64,000 bases of DNA from Pristionchus mayeri (Eukaryota > Nematoda > Chromadorea > Rhabditida > Neodiplogasteridae). The translations under genes were made by a program, and so were the position numbers. Location: contig BTRK01000006.1 in NCBI GenBank assembly GCA_036245805.1, forward strand, positions 17,888,365 to 17,952,364, written 5' to 3'. How positions within the stretch are numbered: the first letter of the stretch is position 1; every line of letters starts with the position of its first letter. The notes below the pieces were generated by a model. That model was given only the letters and a program-made list of their open reading frames with translations. It ran no database searches and had not been told where the DNA came from. Below are positions 22,201-32,621 of the stretch, piece after piece.

Positions 22201-24992
22201 GGACGTGCGGGAATTCAAATATCTAGAGGATTTTTCAAAAACTGTTTGGATTCGAGCCCGCAACCTTCCGATTACACGACGACTGCTTTACCACTGAGCT
22301 ATGCGATTGACCCTTGCCTATCCTCTTAGCTCGCGCTATGATGGTTGGATGATTGTCTAGGTCATGGTTATGACAGCGTCAAAAATTTAACTTCGCTGAC
22401 ACTCCTTCTTTAAGATTAAGCCGGAAAAAATGTAAATAAATATTAAATGTAATGCGTAGCTCACTGTAAAAATTTTTATTTAAAAATTAAAAAAAATTGC
22501 AATACCACTTCACCAATTGGGTTTCGAACCTTTGGCAATCGGGAACTAGAGTAAGTGCTCTACCACTACACTAAGAAATCAAGTGATGCTGCTCGTTAAC
22601 GATTACTACAACCTCTTGCTATTTGTCACAATTTCTCCAATGTCATTTCGTGCATTACGAGCGCTAGGTTTTCAGAAAATAATTCGATTCAAAGATGAGA
22701 TATCGCCCAAATTCAAAAAGTATGATCTTATTCATGTACATGGGGACACATCAGGTACAGAAACAGAGTCATGTGGCTATTTTGGCAGAACGCTTGCGGT
22801 CTCTACACATAACAATGCGTAAACTGCCTGGTGATAAGCAGCTTTTAATTGAGGCGCAATCCGTTTAGGATTTGTCTTTGAACCATAATCCAGAAATGGC
22901 TGCCAACGGTCGTAATATTCTTGATAGAACTGAATAGAGCCAAAAAATGCATATTCAAAATCGTCAATTTTTGCTTTCAGGAGCCTGACGACTGACGATG
23001 ATCGGGTATCCACTCACTGGGAATGGACTGAATCAACGGGAGCGACGGCAGAGTCTCTCTCTCCTCCTTCTTCCTCTACGCGCACGGACAGTCCCTCGCC
23101 ATCGTCTAGCTCGTCTCCCACTCGACTCGTGACTGCCACGTCTAGCTCCTCGTCCTCACTCCATACGTCGAGAAGCTCGACTGACACTCACCGACCTGAA
23201 TCTACGAAATCGAAGCATTCGGAGACCCCGATCCCGACGCCTGCATCCTTGAATACCTCTGCCGAACCGCTGACCTGCACATCTGAATCCCCCACTACGG
23301 AGAGTTCCTCGACCATCGCGGTCACTACAGGTAGGCAAAGTGAAAGAGATGACCTCACTTCGATACATTTCAGCCACGAGGAACCCCTCGACTACGACGA
23401 CCATGATTCCAATTCACCACTCTTCGCCGACTAGCGGCATCTCGATCTCCACAGGTACTTCAATAGTACGAGGGTGATGCTTAAGTTAACAAAGAAAGGG
23501 TGTAGTCTTCAGTTATTCATCGTGAAGAATGATCACATTCCAGATACGCAGTCTGTGGCGACTCCTCAAGTGACTCCACCCTCCACCACCTCGAGTTCAG
23601 GTAACATACCAATTGCGAATCTCCTTCTCGTGATTAGACTGCCAAAATCTACTATCCAAATATCACGTGATGAGAGACTGAATGAATTAGGAGTGTGGAG
23701 TTTGTTGCATTAAAAGCAAATATTCGGATAGTGCTTTTGGAAGGCCACTAACTGATTAAGTGTATTTAGGGGCAGTTGATTCGTTTTCAAACATACTCCG
23801 ATATTTGAAGCAAACGAATTGCAACTGACTGCATCTTGCTTCAGATGATGTGGCACACAGCAGCCCTGCTCATTCGACCACGGCGGCTAGTCCCACTCCG
23901 ACGTCCATTCGTGTGTCCATGTCTTCGCCTCTGCCAGCCACCACATCCACTCGAGATTCCGGTAAACTATTGCCTTCAGAGTAGCAAATAATTTTCCCAT
24001 TCCAGATTCGACGATGAGCTCGTCAAGAACGGGCAGGAGCAGCACTGTCTCCGTAGGAGGTATCACAACATTTAGTCTAACTAATGTGTGCCATTCGACG
24101 TGCAATTGTCACACTTTTGAGATATCTCTTTCTCACTTTCTAGGACTGATGAGATGATCATATATTAGGATAAATAGCGACAAATTACATAGATTAATTG
24201 GAAAAATAGCGCAATCACGCAAAATGATTGTTTGCAGGACCTGGCAAAGCGAGTACTGCCGGAGGGAGAAACGACGGTAAATTGTTTGAATTTAAGAATA
24301 AATCAAAACTTTTCTGACTGTATCCTGTTTCAGGTGCGACACTCGACAAGACTCCTCTCGCTTTCACTGCAACTGCCCTCGCTGAGGCGACGACGCCGCC
24401 CACGAAGAGTGTCTCTCCCCCCTCGACAGCCTCCGCCTCCACTCAAGAATCCGGTAAACCATTGCCTTCAGACATCGATGCGTTCGTTTTTGGTATAGCG
24501 ACATTTACTAGAACCAAAGGGCTCTCCCTTTTTTTCTCGCTTTCAAACGTAATCATAAATTTGGAGGGGCAACAAACTGAACACGTAAATTAGAGCACTT
24601 ACGTAGTTACCTGAAATTTCGAATTGCAGGATCGCCGAATGTACCTACCGTATCTCCCTCGAGCAACTCTGAAGCAGTCAGAGGTGACTTGTTTTACTTG
24701 AAATAGAGCAGCCAACTCAATCACTGATATTTGAGAGACGACGACAAACACGAAGAAGACTGCGGCCTCAACAGCAGCGACCACCCCCCAAGAAGAGGAA
24801 GGAGAAGCGCTCCACGACTGCGGCACCCTCGACCTCATCCGATGACTCATACTGCATAAACCAACTCACCACAAGTTGCTCAATCACATTTTCTATAATT
24901 TATATTGCAATGACAGCTGACTGAGTTCAGACTAAATTCCACAAATATTCACTCGTAATATTTCAGACTCCACTCCTCGAGGCTACGAGGAG
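19262..24992 (+). CDS. Secreted mucin-like Ser/Thr-rich protein, about 16 exons
   Basis: Exon 1 (ATG 19262) encodes a signal peptide (MPRYLLMWYSMFLLWGLHQVSA). Then Ser/Thr/Pro-rich exons join in phase: 19512-19567, 19614-19710, 19760-19810, 19856-19923, 19970-20056, 22981-23330, 23374-23454, 23544-23600, 23845-23961, 24006-24059, 24238-24276, 24334-24453, 24630-24683, about 24736-24874 and 24967-24992. The large exon at 22981 is almost pure Ser/Thr/Pro (TATSSSSSSLHTSRSS is typical). From that exon on, nearly all boundaries are phase 1, so exons can be skipped or duplicated without frame loss. The exon 1 junction phase is not settled (GTCACC at 19442 would fit), and the exon at 24736 changes character midway (acidic versus basic frames), so the 3' end is uncertain. 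Heavy O-glycosylation and a cuticle or mucosal surface role are expected from composition, not from homology. The 2.9-kb intron 20057-22980 is full of repeat debris. Confidence 0.7.
20060..21150. repeat. Internally repeated intron sequence
   Basis: Two related segments inside the long intron of the mucin-like gene: GTGATGACGCAATCAA with nearby AATTTTCCTGCTCG and TTGGAGATATGTC (about 20360-20500), and GTGGTGACGCAATCAA with ACATTTTCCTGCTCG and TTGGAGATATATC (about 20870-21040). They are diverged direct copies about 520-540 bases apart. No coding content is recognised. Confidence 0.5.
21155..21745. repeat. Diverged single arm of LIR-1 family
   Basis: From TTTGTCGGCTACCGTAATCT onward the sequence follows one arm of the 10.4-12.2 kb inverted repeat (GGCGGGCAAGGAT, ATTAGTTCCTTGTTCCTAC, TTCCAGTTGAAGTCGATTT, GGTACTGTAATCAGGTTACT) to CCTTGGGTTGATC at about 21745. 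There is no reverse arm here. It is more diverged than the two arms of LIR-1 are from each other. Confidence 0.8.
22250..22320 (-). repeat. tRNA-like sequence (pol III A and B boxes), degenerate
   Basis: Read on the minus strand: TAGCTCAGTGGTAAAGC (A-box-like) then, about 35 bases on, GGGCTCGAATCC (B-box-like). The stem sequences do not pair well and no acceptor stem forms, so this is a tRNA pseudogene or SINE head rather than a working tRNA. Confidence 0.5.
22505..22580 (-). repeat. Second tRNA-like sequence, degenerate
   Basis: On the minus strand TAGTGTAGTGGTAGAGCAC (A box) is followed by GGTTCGAAACCC (B box). The D and T arms are recognisable but the acceptor ends (GATTTCT and the 3' side) do not pair. 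It lies about 250 bases from another tRNA-like sequence in the same intron. A tRNA-derived SINE remnant is likely. Confidence 0.5.
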
Positions 24993-25039
24993 GTGAGTGA
25001 CTGTTGTGGTTGATGTCGTGACGTGAACTTTCTCTCTTT

Positions 25040-25905
25040 CGCGCTCTCAAACAACTATTTGGATAGTATCTCGCTGGTATTACTTTAACAAATACCTGTC
25101 CAAATTTGCTATCTCGCTCGTATTACTTTAACAAATACCTGTCCAAATTTGTGATGATACTTACCACTAGTTGAAATTCTCCTGCTCTCTTATTCTTGTC
25201 CGCATTATTTTATCAGATAACTGTCCAAATATGCGCAAAAGATGCAAATCAGAACACACTACTCATTTGATTCGCTCATTTGTAAACGGAGGAGGTGTTC
25301 TCTTGCATCTTCACAACTATTTGGATTGTTGTTTGTTGAAATAATCCTGCTCTCTTATTCTTGCCCGCATTATTTTATCAGATAACTGTCCAAATATGCG
25401 CAAAAGATGCAAATCAAAAGACACTACTCATTTGATTCGCTCATTTGTCAACCGAGGAGGTGTTCTCTTGCATCTTTACAACTATTTGGATAGTTGTTTG
25501 TTGAAATTTTCCTGCTCTTTTATTCTTGCCCGCATTATTACTTTAACAAATAACTGTCCAAATATGCGCAAAAGATGCAAATCAAAACACATTACTCATT
25601 TGATTCGCTCATTTGTCAACGGAGGGGGTGTTCTCTTGCATCTTTACAACTATTTGGATAGTTGTTTGTTGAAATTTTACTGCTCTTTTATTCTTGCCCG
25701 CATTACTTTATCACATAACTGTAAAAATATGCGCAAAAGATGCAAATCAGAACACACTACTCATTTGATTCGCTCATTTGACAACGGAGGAGGTGTTCTC
25801 TTGCATCTTTACAACTATTTGGATAGTTGTTTGTTGAAATTCTCCTGCTCTCTTATTCTCGCTCGTATTACTTTAACAAATACCTGTCCAAATTTGTGAT
25901 GATAC
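25040..25905. repeat. Tandem repeat, unit about 165 bp, four to five copies
   Basis: The string AACTGTCCAAATATGCGCAA recurs at 25219, 25383, 25552 and (variant) 25717, spacing 164-169 bases. Within each unit CATTTGATTCGCTCATTTG, GGTGTTCTCTTGCATC and ACAACTATTTGGAT repeat in order. Both edges carry a partial unit with ACAAATACCTGTCCAAATTT and TGATGATACTTACCA (about 25095-25165 and 25877-25915). The long plus-strand open frame across the array simply follows the period (not a multiple of three in every unit) and is not taken as a gene. Confidence 0.9.
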
Positions 25906-26092
25906 TTACCAGTACTTGATTATTTGATCCAGTCTTGACATTCTTTTCTCCATTACCTTCATGCAGGCTTGTTTCGCTTAATTGCAATAGATCATGATCA
26001 AAAAGGTTAAATGTTTCTCTTGTAGATCCGCTCCTTCAAAGAAGGCTTGATCGTACACAATGAGAGATTACTGAAGTCTCTTCAGAAGGTAC

Positions 26093-28528
26093 GGTACAAG
26101 TTAGTGATGACAAAACGGAAGTCGGCACCTTGTCGGAAAAGACTCGATTTATACATGTTGCCGGCAAGACGGCCCTTTCAAGCCGGCGCGCTTGCCGGCG
26201 ACCCCTCCCTCCCCCTTCTCAATCCGGCAAGGTTGACCTTTCAACGGGAGAGTTGTCGGCGCGCCGATAAGAGACGGCCAGCCGGTAGATCAAGGCCGCC
26301 GGCCAGTTAACAAACAACCATTTCGAGCGCAGTATTCAAAGTAGGGTGGGTGTTTGGTGTGAACTAATTGGACTAATGTCAAAACAACCTATTTCATCAT
26401 CATTACGTAATATTGCGTCATCCTTACGTAATATGACGTTTTCAGCTAACAAAACTCTTCAACCTTGATGAAAATAATGGCATGAGAAGTCATTTGATGC
26501 GGGGCGATCTCGCCGTCAATCTTATATCGATTTCGTCATTACAATGCAATATGACGTCATTCTTATGCAATTTCACCCATTTCACTCATAATTCATGGCA
26601 CTCTCAACTAAAATGATCGGTAAAGGAGTCATTTGATACGCGGCGTTTTCGCCTTCAATCATATTTATCTATTTCGTCATCACTATGTAATATTACGTCA
26701 TTTTAATGCGCAGGACTTTACTCTGAGAACTACACCGAACTCTATCCGAAAAATTACAGTATCCAATTTTTCCTCTTTCGCTATCGATCGGAACTGCGCA
26801 TATCTAGAGAGATACGCCATAGCCTGCTGATTATCCGCCCCAATTGTCATCTCAAACTGATTCAAAGCCGTTGACAATTTTGAATTTTAACTTTTTCAGA
26901 TGCAAAGCTAGTAACCGTTTTTATTGTAAATTTGCATTGGGCAAGCTGCTACCTATTTTCTGAAAATCATCAGAACGTCAGCGCGCCGGCGCGAGCAGAT
27001 GGGAATCGACATACTACTGATGCTGGCGGAATAACCTCATCGCCTACTGCGTGTAGGATAACTCTGGAACATTTTTGCTAATTATCTATTGGGGTACGGT
27101 AGGCCAGTATTCCACTTTTTTGCAAATTTATCGCAAGATGGTATTTTAATTTTTAAATAATTTTACAGAAAAAAGGTAGCATCTTGCCCAATGATTGATT
27201 ACTCTCGGCGAGAGGACGAATGGTCTCGCGAGACCCTCTTATTCATTCCTCAAGATTGGTGGCAATGTGAGTGGTCGGGGAGTAAAAAGCAGAAAACTAA
27301 AAATGTGCTGATTGTCATGAACGCCTACTGATTATCCTTATTGCGACTAAAGGTAAAGGTACATCCCGTCTTCGAGACTGGGCTCGCGGGAGAACACTGC
27401 TAGGCCAGTGTTTACTAGTCGAGGTTAACTGCCTAGGGGGCCAAGCCTAAATCTGAGTGAGCAAAAATTAATCAAGAGTCTTTTTGCAAAAATCTCGAAG
27501 TTGAATTCGAACAAGCGGCTCAGTGCGCGTAAATCTTACCCAATATCCATTCTGCCAGATCGACCTTTGTAAATTGGCACCAAAGATAAACTAGTAAAAC
27601 TGTTATAACTGAGTGAAGAGCCATGATCTGCGCTAATTTGGCTGTCTCGCGAGAGCTCTCGTCGATAGTGACTTTCACTTTTAAATTTAATCCGAAATTT
27701 GACCGTTCAACGAGAGCAGTTTTTGACGAACGATCTTGACGAGAGCCTCTCACCTCTCATTTAGCAAAGTCTACCGTCGACGGCTTTGAATCCGTTTGAG
27801 ATGAAACTTTGGGCGGACAATAAGCAGGCTATGGCGCATCTCTCTAGATATGCACAGTTCCGATCGATAGCGAAAGAGGAAAAATTGGATACCGTAATTT
27901 TTCGGATAGAGTTCGGTGCAGTTCTCAGAGTTCGGCGCATTAGAATGACGCCATATTGCGTTGTGATGACGAAATAGATAAATATGATTGAAGACGAAAA
28001 CGCCGCGTGTCCAATGACTCCTTCACCGATCATTTTAGTTGAGAGTGCCATGAATTATGAGTGAAATGGATGAAATTGCATAAGAATGAGGTCATATTGC
28101 ATTCTAATGACGAAATCGATATATACGATTATCGGCTAGATCGCCCCGCATCAAATGACTTCTCATGCCATTATTTAAATCAAGTTTAAAGAGTTTTGTT
28201 GTCTGAAAAAGTCATATTACGTAAGGATGACGCAATATTACGTAATGATGATGAAATAGGTTGTTTTGACATTAGTCCAATTAGTTCACACCAAACACCC
28301 ACCCTACTTTGAATACTGCGCTCGAAATGGTTGTTTGTTCACTGGCCGGCGGCCTTGATCTACCGGCTGGCCGTCTCTTATCGGCGCGCCGACAACTCTC
28401 CCGTTGAAAGGTCAACCTTGCCGGCAAGGGCGCTTCCCTCCCCCTCCTCAAGCCGGCAAGAGCCAGAAATTGCCTGTCTCGCCGGCAACTCGCCGATTTC
28501 CGTTCCGTTTTGTCATAACTAGTACAAG
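26093..28528. repeat. Long inverted repeat LIR-2, 2.4 kb, GC-rich ends
   Basis: The left arm (about 26093-26880) pairs with the right arm (about 27755-28528). Terminal parts share GATGACAAAACGGAA, the GC-rich TTGCCGGC/GCCGGCAA blocks, GAGACGGCCAGCCGGTAGAT and CAAAGTAGGGTGGGTGTTTG in opposite orientation. Farther in, TTACGTAATATTGCGTCATC and the CTATCGATCGGAACTG region match. The 0.88-kb spacer contains a nested small inverted repeat (ATTGGGCAAGCTGCTACC near 26935 against GGTAGCATCTTGCCCAAT near 27176). GGCGCGCC sites occur in both arms. There is no transposase. Arm divergence is visible but low. Confidence 0.85.
27345..27465 (-). repeat. Possible truncated SINE in the LIR-2 spacer
   Basis: AAAGGTAAAGGTACATCCCG reads on the minus strand as a (CCTTTA)-type tail like the one ending the SINE at 45856-46140, followed by GC-rich sequence (GGCCTAGCAGTGTTCTCC) without clear A or B boxes. 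This suggests a 5'-truncated or different SINE family member. Confidence 0.35.
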
Positions 28529-28584
28529 TAGAGAACGGTGCTTATGATTTGATATAGAATCCGAGCGAGAAAGCTGAGGTATTC

Positions 28585-30270
28585 ATGAGGGAGGAGATGG
28601 AAAACCTCCGAGAGGCCATTCGCGAGCTGGAGGTGATTACTCTCTCTACTAATTCGTTTCTCTTCTAATTCGGGTCAGCGTCCCTTCATTTCCCACACAC
28701 TCTCTCGTCGATCGACCGATTCAGAGAGCATGCGAAATGAATTACCCTACCCAACAATACTGATAGTTTTCCTTTAAGAAGATCGAAGATTCACTGTTTC
28801 GGGACGTCGTGCATGCGACACTGGGCGTCGGTAGGGAAGCGGGCAGAGGGGGTTGGCTAGCCTCTTCTCTTTCAGGGGACGATGCTCACCCGTACCGTTA
28901 CGAGGCGCTGCCCTACATCATCGCGGCCTCCGCCATCTCCTCCGTCGTCATCGTCGTAGTGGCCGTCAACCTCTCAACTGCTATGGAAAGATTCATCGGT
29001 GAGCATTCCTCTCCCCCTTCCATCCCTCATCCAACTAAGCAGATAAGATGAACGCCCGCATCGATGCTGCGCTGGGCAGACCGATCTTGGAGGAGGAGGT
29101 GGCGGTTGCGCACGACGCGGTATTGAGGATGCGCCATCGTACCAATCCGCATCGTCCGGTGCAACTCGTGAGTATCGATCCAATCCCAGCTTAGATGATT
29201 GATTTCCTGGCCAAAACAAGTGCTTATATATCTACGTTTTATCTACGCTCAAAGGTGCAACAAGTTGCGATAGAGAATATAATGTGCTGTGGTAGGGAAC
29301 AGTTTGATTTTCCCAACACTGAGGATTAAAAGTAAGGAGACGATAGGGTACAAAAGAGAAGAGAGAGAGAGAGAAAAAACGAAGATCTAGCCAACTTCAA
29401 AGTAGCTTCTCGAAGGTGCCAAAACATCGTACCGCAGCAGTCTGATCACCTGATTCCAGACGGAGGAGGCTCGTCGAGTCGCTACGTACACGCACTTCAA
29501 CAGAGCAGCTGCGTACGTCATCAGACCGCACGCTCCCGTGACGTCGACCCTGGTGATCGTACTCCTGTCCGTCCTCGCCCAGGCCGGAATGCTGGTGGCA
29601 TTCCAGAATGAACAGCTCGCGGTTGCAGTAAGTCATTGAGTTAGTGTTGCAAATTCGGACGAAGAATTCAAATAAATTTTGAACAAAATGATCGGTCATC
29701 TCAAAGTCGAACTGAAATTGTCCGAATTCATTCCTCGATTCGCATTCCTGTTCGAAATTCGGCCTTGTTCGAATGCGCAACAATACTCTGATTTCGAACG
29801 TTCGGGTTACGGCCTCTTTAATTCGCGCAATCGATGATAAATGAAGAGGCTGCGATTCGATTTGAGAACTCAAATGCGCAGTGAGTACGGGTGTGTTTTA
29901 GTACATGAGGATCATGCGGAGAGCGGCCTACTTGGACACGATGCCCTGTCGTACGTCACTCGAGTTCCTCGTCCTTGGGATGGCCTTCCCGACGAAGGTA
30001 TTCCTGGTGAAATCGAGTTCGAAAGTTTGGGGAATTGTCACCACAGCTCACGTGCTCTTTTCGATCGTGAGCTCTTGAGGGTGTGCAAACGACGAGACGA
30101 TTTCCCGAATTTCGAAATCTACGGTGCACTCACCCTATGCCAATGCATATTCGCAGGTCCTGCTGTACGTAGCACTCTCCAGAATCATCGCCTCCTTCAA
30201 TTCGTTGATCTACTACATTTTCGCTGATGAAGAGGAGGAGGAAGTTCTCATGATGGCGCCCAATTATTAG
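28585..30270 (+). CDS. Multipass membrane protein, family not recognised, seven exons
   Basis: Exons 28585-28632, 28779-28830, 28876-28998, 29043-29167, 29460-29637, 29902-29997 and 30157-30270 join in consistent phase (0,1,1,0,0,0) to a TAG. The N terminus is a charged helix (MREEMENLREAIRELE). Hydrophobic segments are LPYIIAASAISSVVIVVVAV, TSTLVIVLLSVLAQAGMLVA, SLEFLVLGMAF and VLLYVALSRIIASFNSLIYY. The C terminus is acidic (FADEEEEEVLMMAPNY). The ending with FNSLIYYIF is reminiscent of the seventh helix of nematode chemoreceptors, but only four clear membrane segments are visible, so either exons are missed (the gap 29998-30156 contains an open AHVLFSIVSS-like piece that does not fit the phase) or it is another class. 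Function unknown. Confidence 0.6.
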
Positions 30271-30570
30271 ATTGCTACAACCTCATCACTGCTATATCTC
30301 ACCTAATTCCCCTGTTCTAATACATGGCATGTACTATTCATTTCTTACCGCACCTCGTCTTCCTTCCTCTTATTCTCATCACTTTGGCTTTTGTTTTCAT
30401 ACTGCTGATAAAAAAGTTGCCCAAGCAGTCCGGGCAGAATCTAGAAGTTGTTCATTCTTCGCACACCGTAGAAAGAGTTTCTAAATGTTTTCTCTTATAG
30501 TGATGTTCTGTGATGTAAAATTGCGGATAAATTGGGAAATATGATGTTACATTTCTGTTAAAAATTACAA

Positions 30571-31140
30571 ATCATGAATGAATTATGATTTTCTCCCTCT
30601 TCTTGTCGTTTCCTCCATCTTTTGGCTTATCACTTATCCGTCGTCCTCAGAAGACTCCCAATCAAAAGAATTTATTGCCAAGCCCATTGATCTTCGGTGC
30701 ACCTCATTCACCACCATCCTCTCCCGCTGTCTTCCCTCTGATTGCCTTCGATCGTGGTGGAGGATGAGGCGAAAACTGATTCACAGTAATACCCGGACCA
30801 AGTTCAGGTTTTGTATCGTGGAAGTGGAGTCGCCTTACTTCTTCACTTCTTCAGCTCTACTGCTCAGAATTGGATAAATGAGTATGCGGTGGAGAGAGAT
30901 GGAGAGACCTCACCCTCTCCAAACGATCTCCACACTCTTCCAGAGCAATCTATCAGGACTTCTTCTTCAGAAGACGCTTCAGATATTTCCCTAACATCAT
31001 GCATTTTCCCGTTGCTCTCTGATGTGCCGAATTCCCCGCCATCCTGTCTCACAGCCGTCTCTCTGAAGGCAGTGCTAGTGGAGTGCGAACTATTACAGAT
31101 GGATGAGAAAGACAACAATATATATTACACAAGAAAGTAA
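30571..31140 (+). CDS. Possible small gene, poorly resolved
   Basis: A plus-strand frame from an ATG near 30578 starts MNYDFLPLLVVSSIFWLITY, signal-like, followed by a Cys-containing stretch. A second piece follows an acceptor (AGTTCAG) at 30808 and runs open to the TAA at 31140 (FFSSTAQNWINEYAVERDGE and a Ser-rich acidic tail ending NNIYYTRK). The two cannot be joined with an intron of normal size and correct phase from what I see. Treat as a candidate locus only. Confidence 0.3.
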
Positions 31141-31513
31141 CAGGGGGGAAGAAGTGGATATTCCTTGTAGAGTTATTTTTTCATTGCTTTACGAGGAAAT
31201 TAGATAATTTTACACCTGCCCAAAGCCTTCAGCTGTAAATCTTCAAATTGCTCGTAAGTGCGAGGGGGCGGAGTAAGCCAGACGCACTTTCCTCCTCCCC
31301 CCCCCCCATCTTCTCATTCACCTTGCCTTACTTCCCTCTGCCTTACTTCCTAGTGCTCCCTGTGTCTGATCCTATGAAGGAACCGCAACCTTTTATTCGC
31401 GTCTCGGTATATTGTTACACAGACAGAAACGCAATGAAAGAAATTAACGAAAAAATATAAGCATATTATTTCATGAATGAACATTGGACGGAATCGGACG
31501 AGTACTCAACTTC

Positions 31514-32015
31514 GGGGGGCGGACAAAACGTAAACGGACAAAACGTAAACGGATTGCCTTTCTCTGGAGATTTGATCTAGCAACCTGGGAGTTGTTGCAT
31601 TGTTATCAGTATGCCCTCTACTACATCACCCTGAGTAGATCTTATAACTAGGCGATCATGATTTTCACTCACCCCCCACGTATATGGGTTCATTGTCCAA
31701 AATTGGGAATTTTAGTGGAAAATCACGGTTAGATAAACATCTAATGCCATAGCCAATTGATATTCGAGTAACCCAGGAACTAATGTAATCCTGTAACATG
31801 GGTATCAATTAGTTACGGCTTTTAATGTTTATCTAATCGTGATTTTCCACTAAACTTCCCAATTTTCGACCATGAACCCCTATACGTTGGAGGTGAGTGA
31901 AAATCATGATCGCCTAGTTAGAGGATCTAATCAACAACTCCCAGGTTGCTAGATCAAATCTCCAGAGAAAGGCAATCCGTTTACGTTTTGTCCGTTTACG
32001 TTTTGTCCGCCCCCC
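31514..32015. mobile_element. 502-bp foldback MITE with 8-bp target duplication
   Basis: The element begins GGGGGGCGGACAAAACGTAA and ends with the reverse complement (TTTTGTCCGCCCCCC). The arms pair over at least 220 bases each around a centre near 31765. The termini contain a tandem ACAAAACGTAAACGG. It is flanked by an exact 8-base direct repeat TCAACTTC (31506-31513 and 32016-32023), the length typical of hAT-superfamily insertions. Confidence 0.9.
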
Positions 32016-32621
32016 TCAACTTCCATCGAAAGAGGTCACCGGGTGAGCAACTTCCTTTTCAAATTGTGCGATAAATTTGGTGTCAAAATTCTTCGACTGA
32101 TCTCTAATAGGAGCGCTAAAATCATCTCAAAAATCGTACCTGGTATTAAACATTAAACATTGTGTCAGATCATTAGTGAGCCGTTTTCTTTGAAAGAACT
32201 TCATTTTTACACGCAATAAAATGATAATCACAAATATTTCCTGATTCAGCAGCTGCTGCATCATGAATCTCAAGCCATTTCTCGAGTTCGACGCGATTAC
32301 ATGCCGCACGTACTTGTTTTGTGATTTATTGTAGTTTTGATTTTATTTGATTTGTTATGCATATTGATAAATATAATTGGAGTTTATCAAAGTATAAATT
32401 TAAAAAAACACAAAAAAGTTCGGTTGTATCCCGAATTGTAAATTTGCATTATGGTACTGTGGCACCACCCCAAAATACCGAATTGGAAAGAATGTCTGTC
32501 AGTTGTGTAAGCATTTCAATGTGCGTTGTATGGTGTGGATACAGTATGAAAAGGAGCGCGAACGCCATTTTCTTTTTCATCATGTATATCTTAGTATTCG
32601 CCATTGTTTCAATTATACAGA

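Noticed and set aside
22250..22580. Functional tRNA genes in the mucin intron
   Set aside because: A and B boxes are visible but acceptor and anticodon stems do not pair; called degenerate tRNA-like repeats instead.
25396..25899. Long plus-strand open frame across the 165-base tandem repeat
   Set aside because: It repeats the same peptide pattern because the DNA is periodic, has no signal or domain, and unit lengths vary. Treated as a repeat artefact.
26047..26310. Arg/Pro-rich open frame at the edge of LIR-2
   Set aside because: It lies in a GC-rich inverted repeat arm; the mirrored arm has an equally arbitrary frame. No family or splice support.
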